Shown: positions 13,741-13,959 of the stretch, one piece after another
Layout: each line of letters starts with the position of its first letter
Position numbering within the stretch: the first letter of the stretch is position 1
Source of the DNA: an uncultured Gammaproteobacteria bacterium
GTDB taxonomy: Bacteria > Pseudomonadota > Gammaproteobacteria > GCA-2729495
Assembly: GCA_947258805.1 (NCBI GenBank)
Contig: CAMYJV010000091.1
Coordinates: 1-13,959 of the forward strand
DNA: 13,959 nt
Direction: 5' to 3'
Notes under the pieces: generated by a model
Told to the model about the DNA's origin: nothing
Databases searched by the model: none
Seen by the model: only the letters and a program-made list of their open reading frames with translations
Position numbers and translations under genes: made by a program

Positions 13741-13959
13741 GATAGTGCTACGGCAGAGATGGATAATAATAAGTAATTGAAAAATATAAAAAATTATGAA
13801 TCTTCAAATAGCCTGAGCTTTTTGGTTATGGCGGCGCAAGAGTTCCCCGGCACCCGCATTACGGAGCAGGGCCTGATACCGGCCTGGCAGACCTTAGTTG
13901 CGGATCATGCAGGGGCAGGCCGGGCTAGTTGCAGTTCGTTAGACCATCGATCCAGAAGT
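13741..13959. other. Right-edge region: A/T block and unrecognised open frame
   Basis: Bases 13761-13800 are 35 of 40 A/T with no C at all, against the GC-rich background. Lying upstream of the phasin promoter, the block may be an upstream activating A/T element or the boundary of a different segment. From 13828 a plus-strand frame (MAAQEFPGTRITEQGL...) stays open for 44 codons to the window end, but it has no ribosome binding site and no recognisable motif, so I do not call it a gene. Minus-strand frames are all interrupted. I see no tRNA or hairpin terminator here. Confidence 0.4.

Noticed and set aside
13828..13959. Open plus-strand frame running off the right edge
   Set aside because: It has no Shine-Dalgarno and no recognisable motif, and 44 codons open in GC-rich DNA can be chance.

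Overview
The window is GC-rich (roughly 60% or more by eye) and densely coded. It looks like the chromosome of a polyhydroxyalkanoate (PHA)-storing proteobacterium, most likely a gammaproteobacterium. This rests on the phaR-phaC-phasin set, a TrpB2-type tryptophan synthase, periplasmic and Tat-exported proteins and sigma70-like promoters. The genus cannot be fixed from the sequence alone. I see no tRNA, rRNA, CRISPR array, transposase or phage gene.

Layout. At 1-921 (+) is the 3' part of a CPA2-type cation:proton antiporter. It ends one base before a convergent membrane/TPR protein of unknown function (923-2035, -). That protein probably once began further upstream, because an in-frame UAG now interrupts its first hydrophobic segment. 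Divergent from it is a flavin-reductase-like protein (2345-3241, +) with a C-terminal segment resembling the small PCP_red domain of dark protochlorophyllide reductases. Its stop codon shares a CTAG with the stop of a second CPA2 antiporter (3238-4503, -), which has a good sigma70 promoter. Next come an 83-residue conserved-looking small protein (4676-4927, +) and a Tat-exported FAD amine oxidase-like protein (5043-6461, -).

The most system-like part is 6599-8862 (+). A periplasmic trypsin-like serine protease, without PDZ domain but with a four-cysteine C-terminal region, overlaps by 4 nt a membrane protein with a cytoplasmic FHA domain and about five transmembrane helices. The pair suggests coupling of a cytoplasmic phospho-signal to a periplasmic protease. 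A DJ-1/PfpI (isonitrile hydratase-like) gene follows at 8901-9539.

At 9669-10908 (+) is a broken trpB2 gene. The family's reading frame resumes after an internal deletion that removes the PLP-phosphate-binding glycine loop and shifts the frame. The right end is a PHA storage locus on the minus strand: a phasin gene with its own promoter, TGCA-containing operator candidate and rho-independent terminator, then phaR and phaC as a tight pair. The last ~220 bases hold an A/T block and a short unrecognised reading frame.

The genes do not form one pathway. Coherent units are phaR-phaC plus phasin (storage granules) and the protease-FHA pair (envelope signalling, inferred). I did not find an unmistakable new defence or mobile system. 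The best leads are the protease-FHA module, the flavin reductase/PCP_red-like fusion, the trpB2 deletion and the interrupted membrane/TPR protein.
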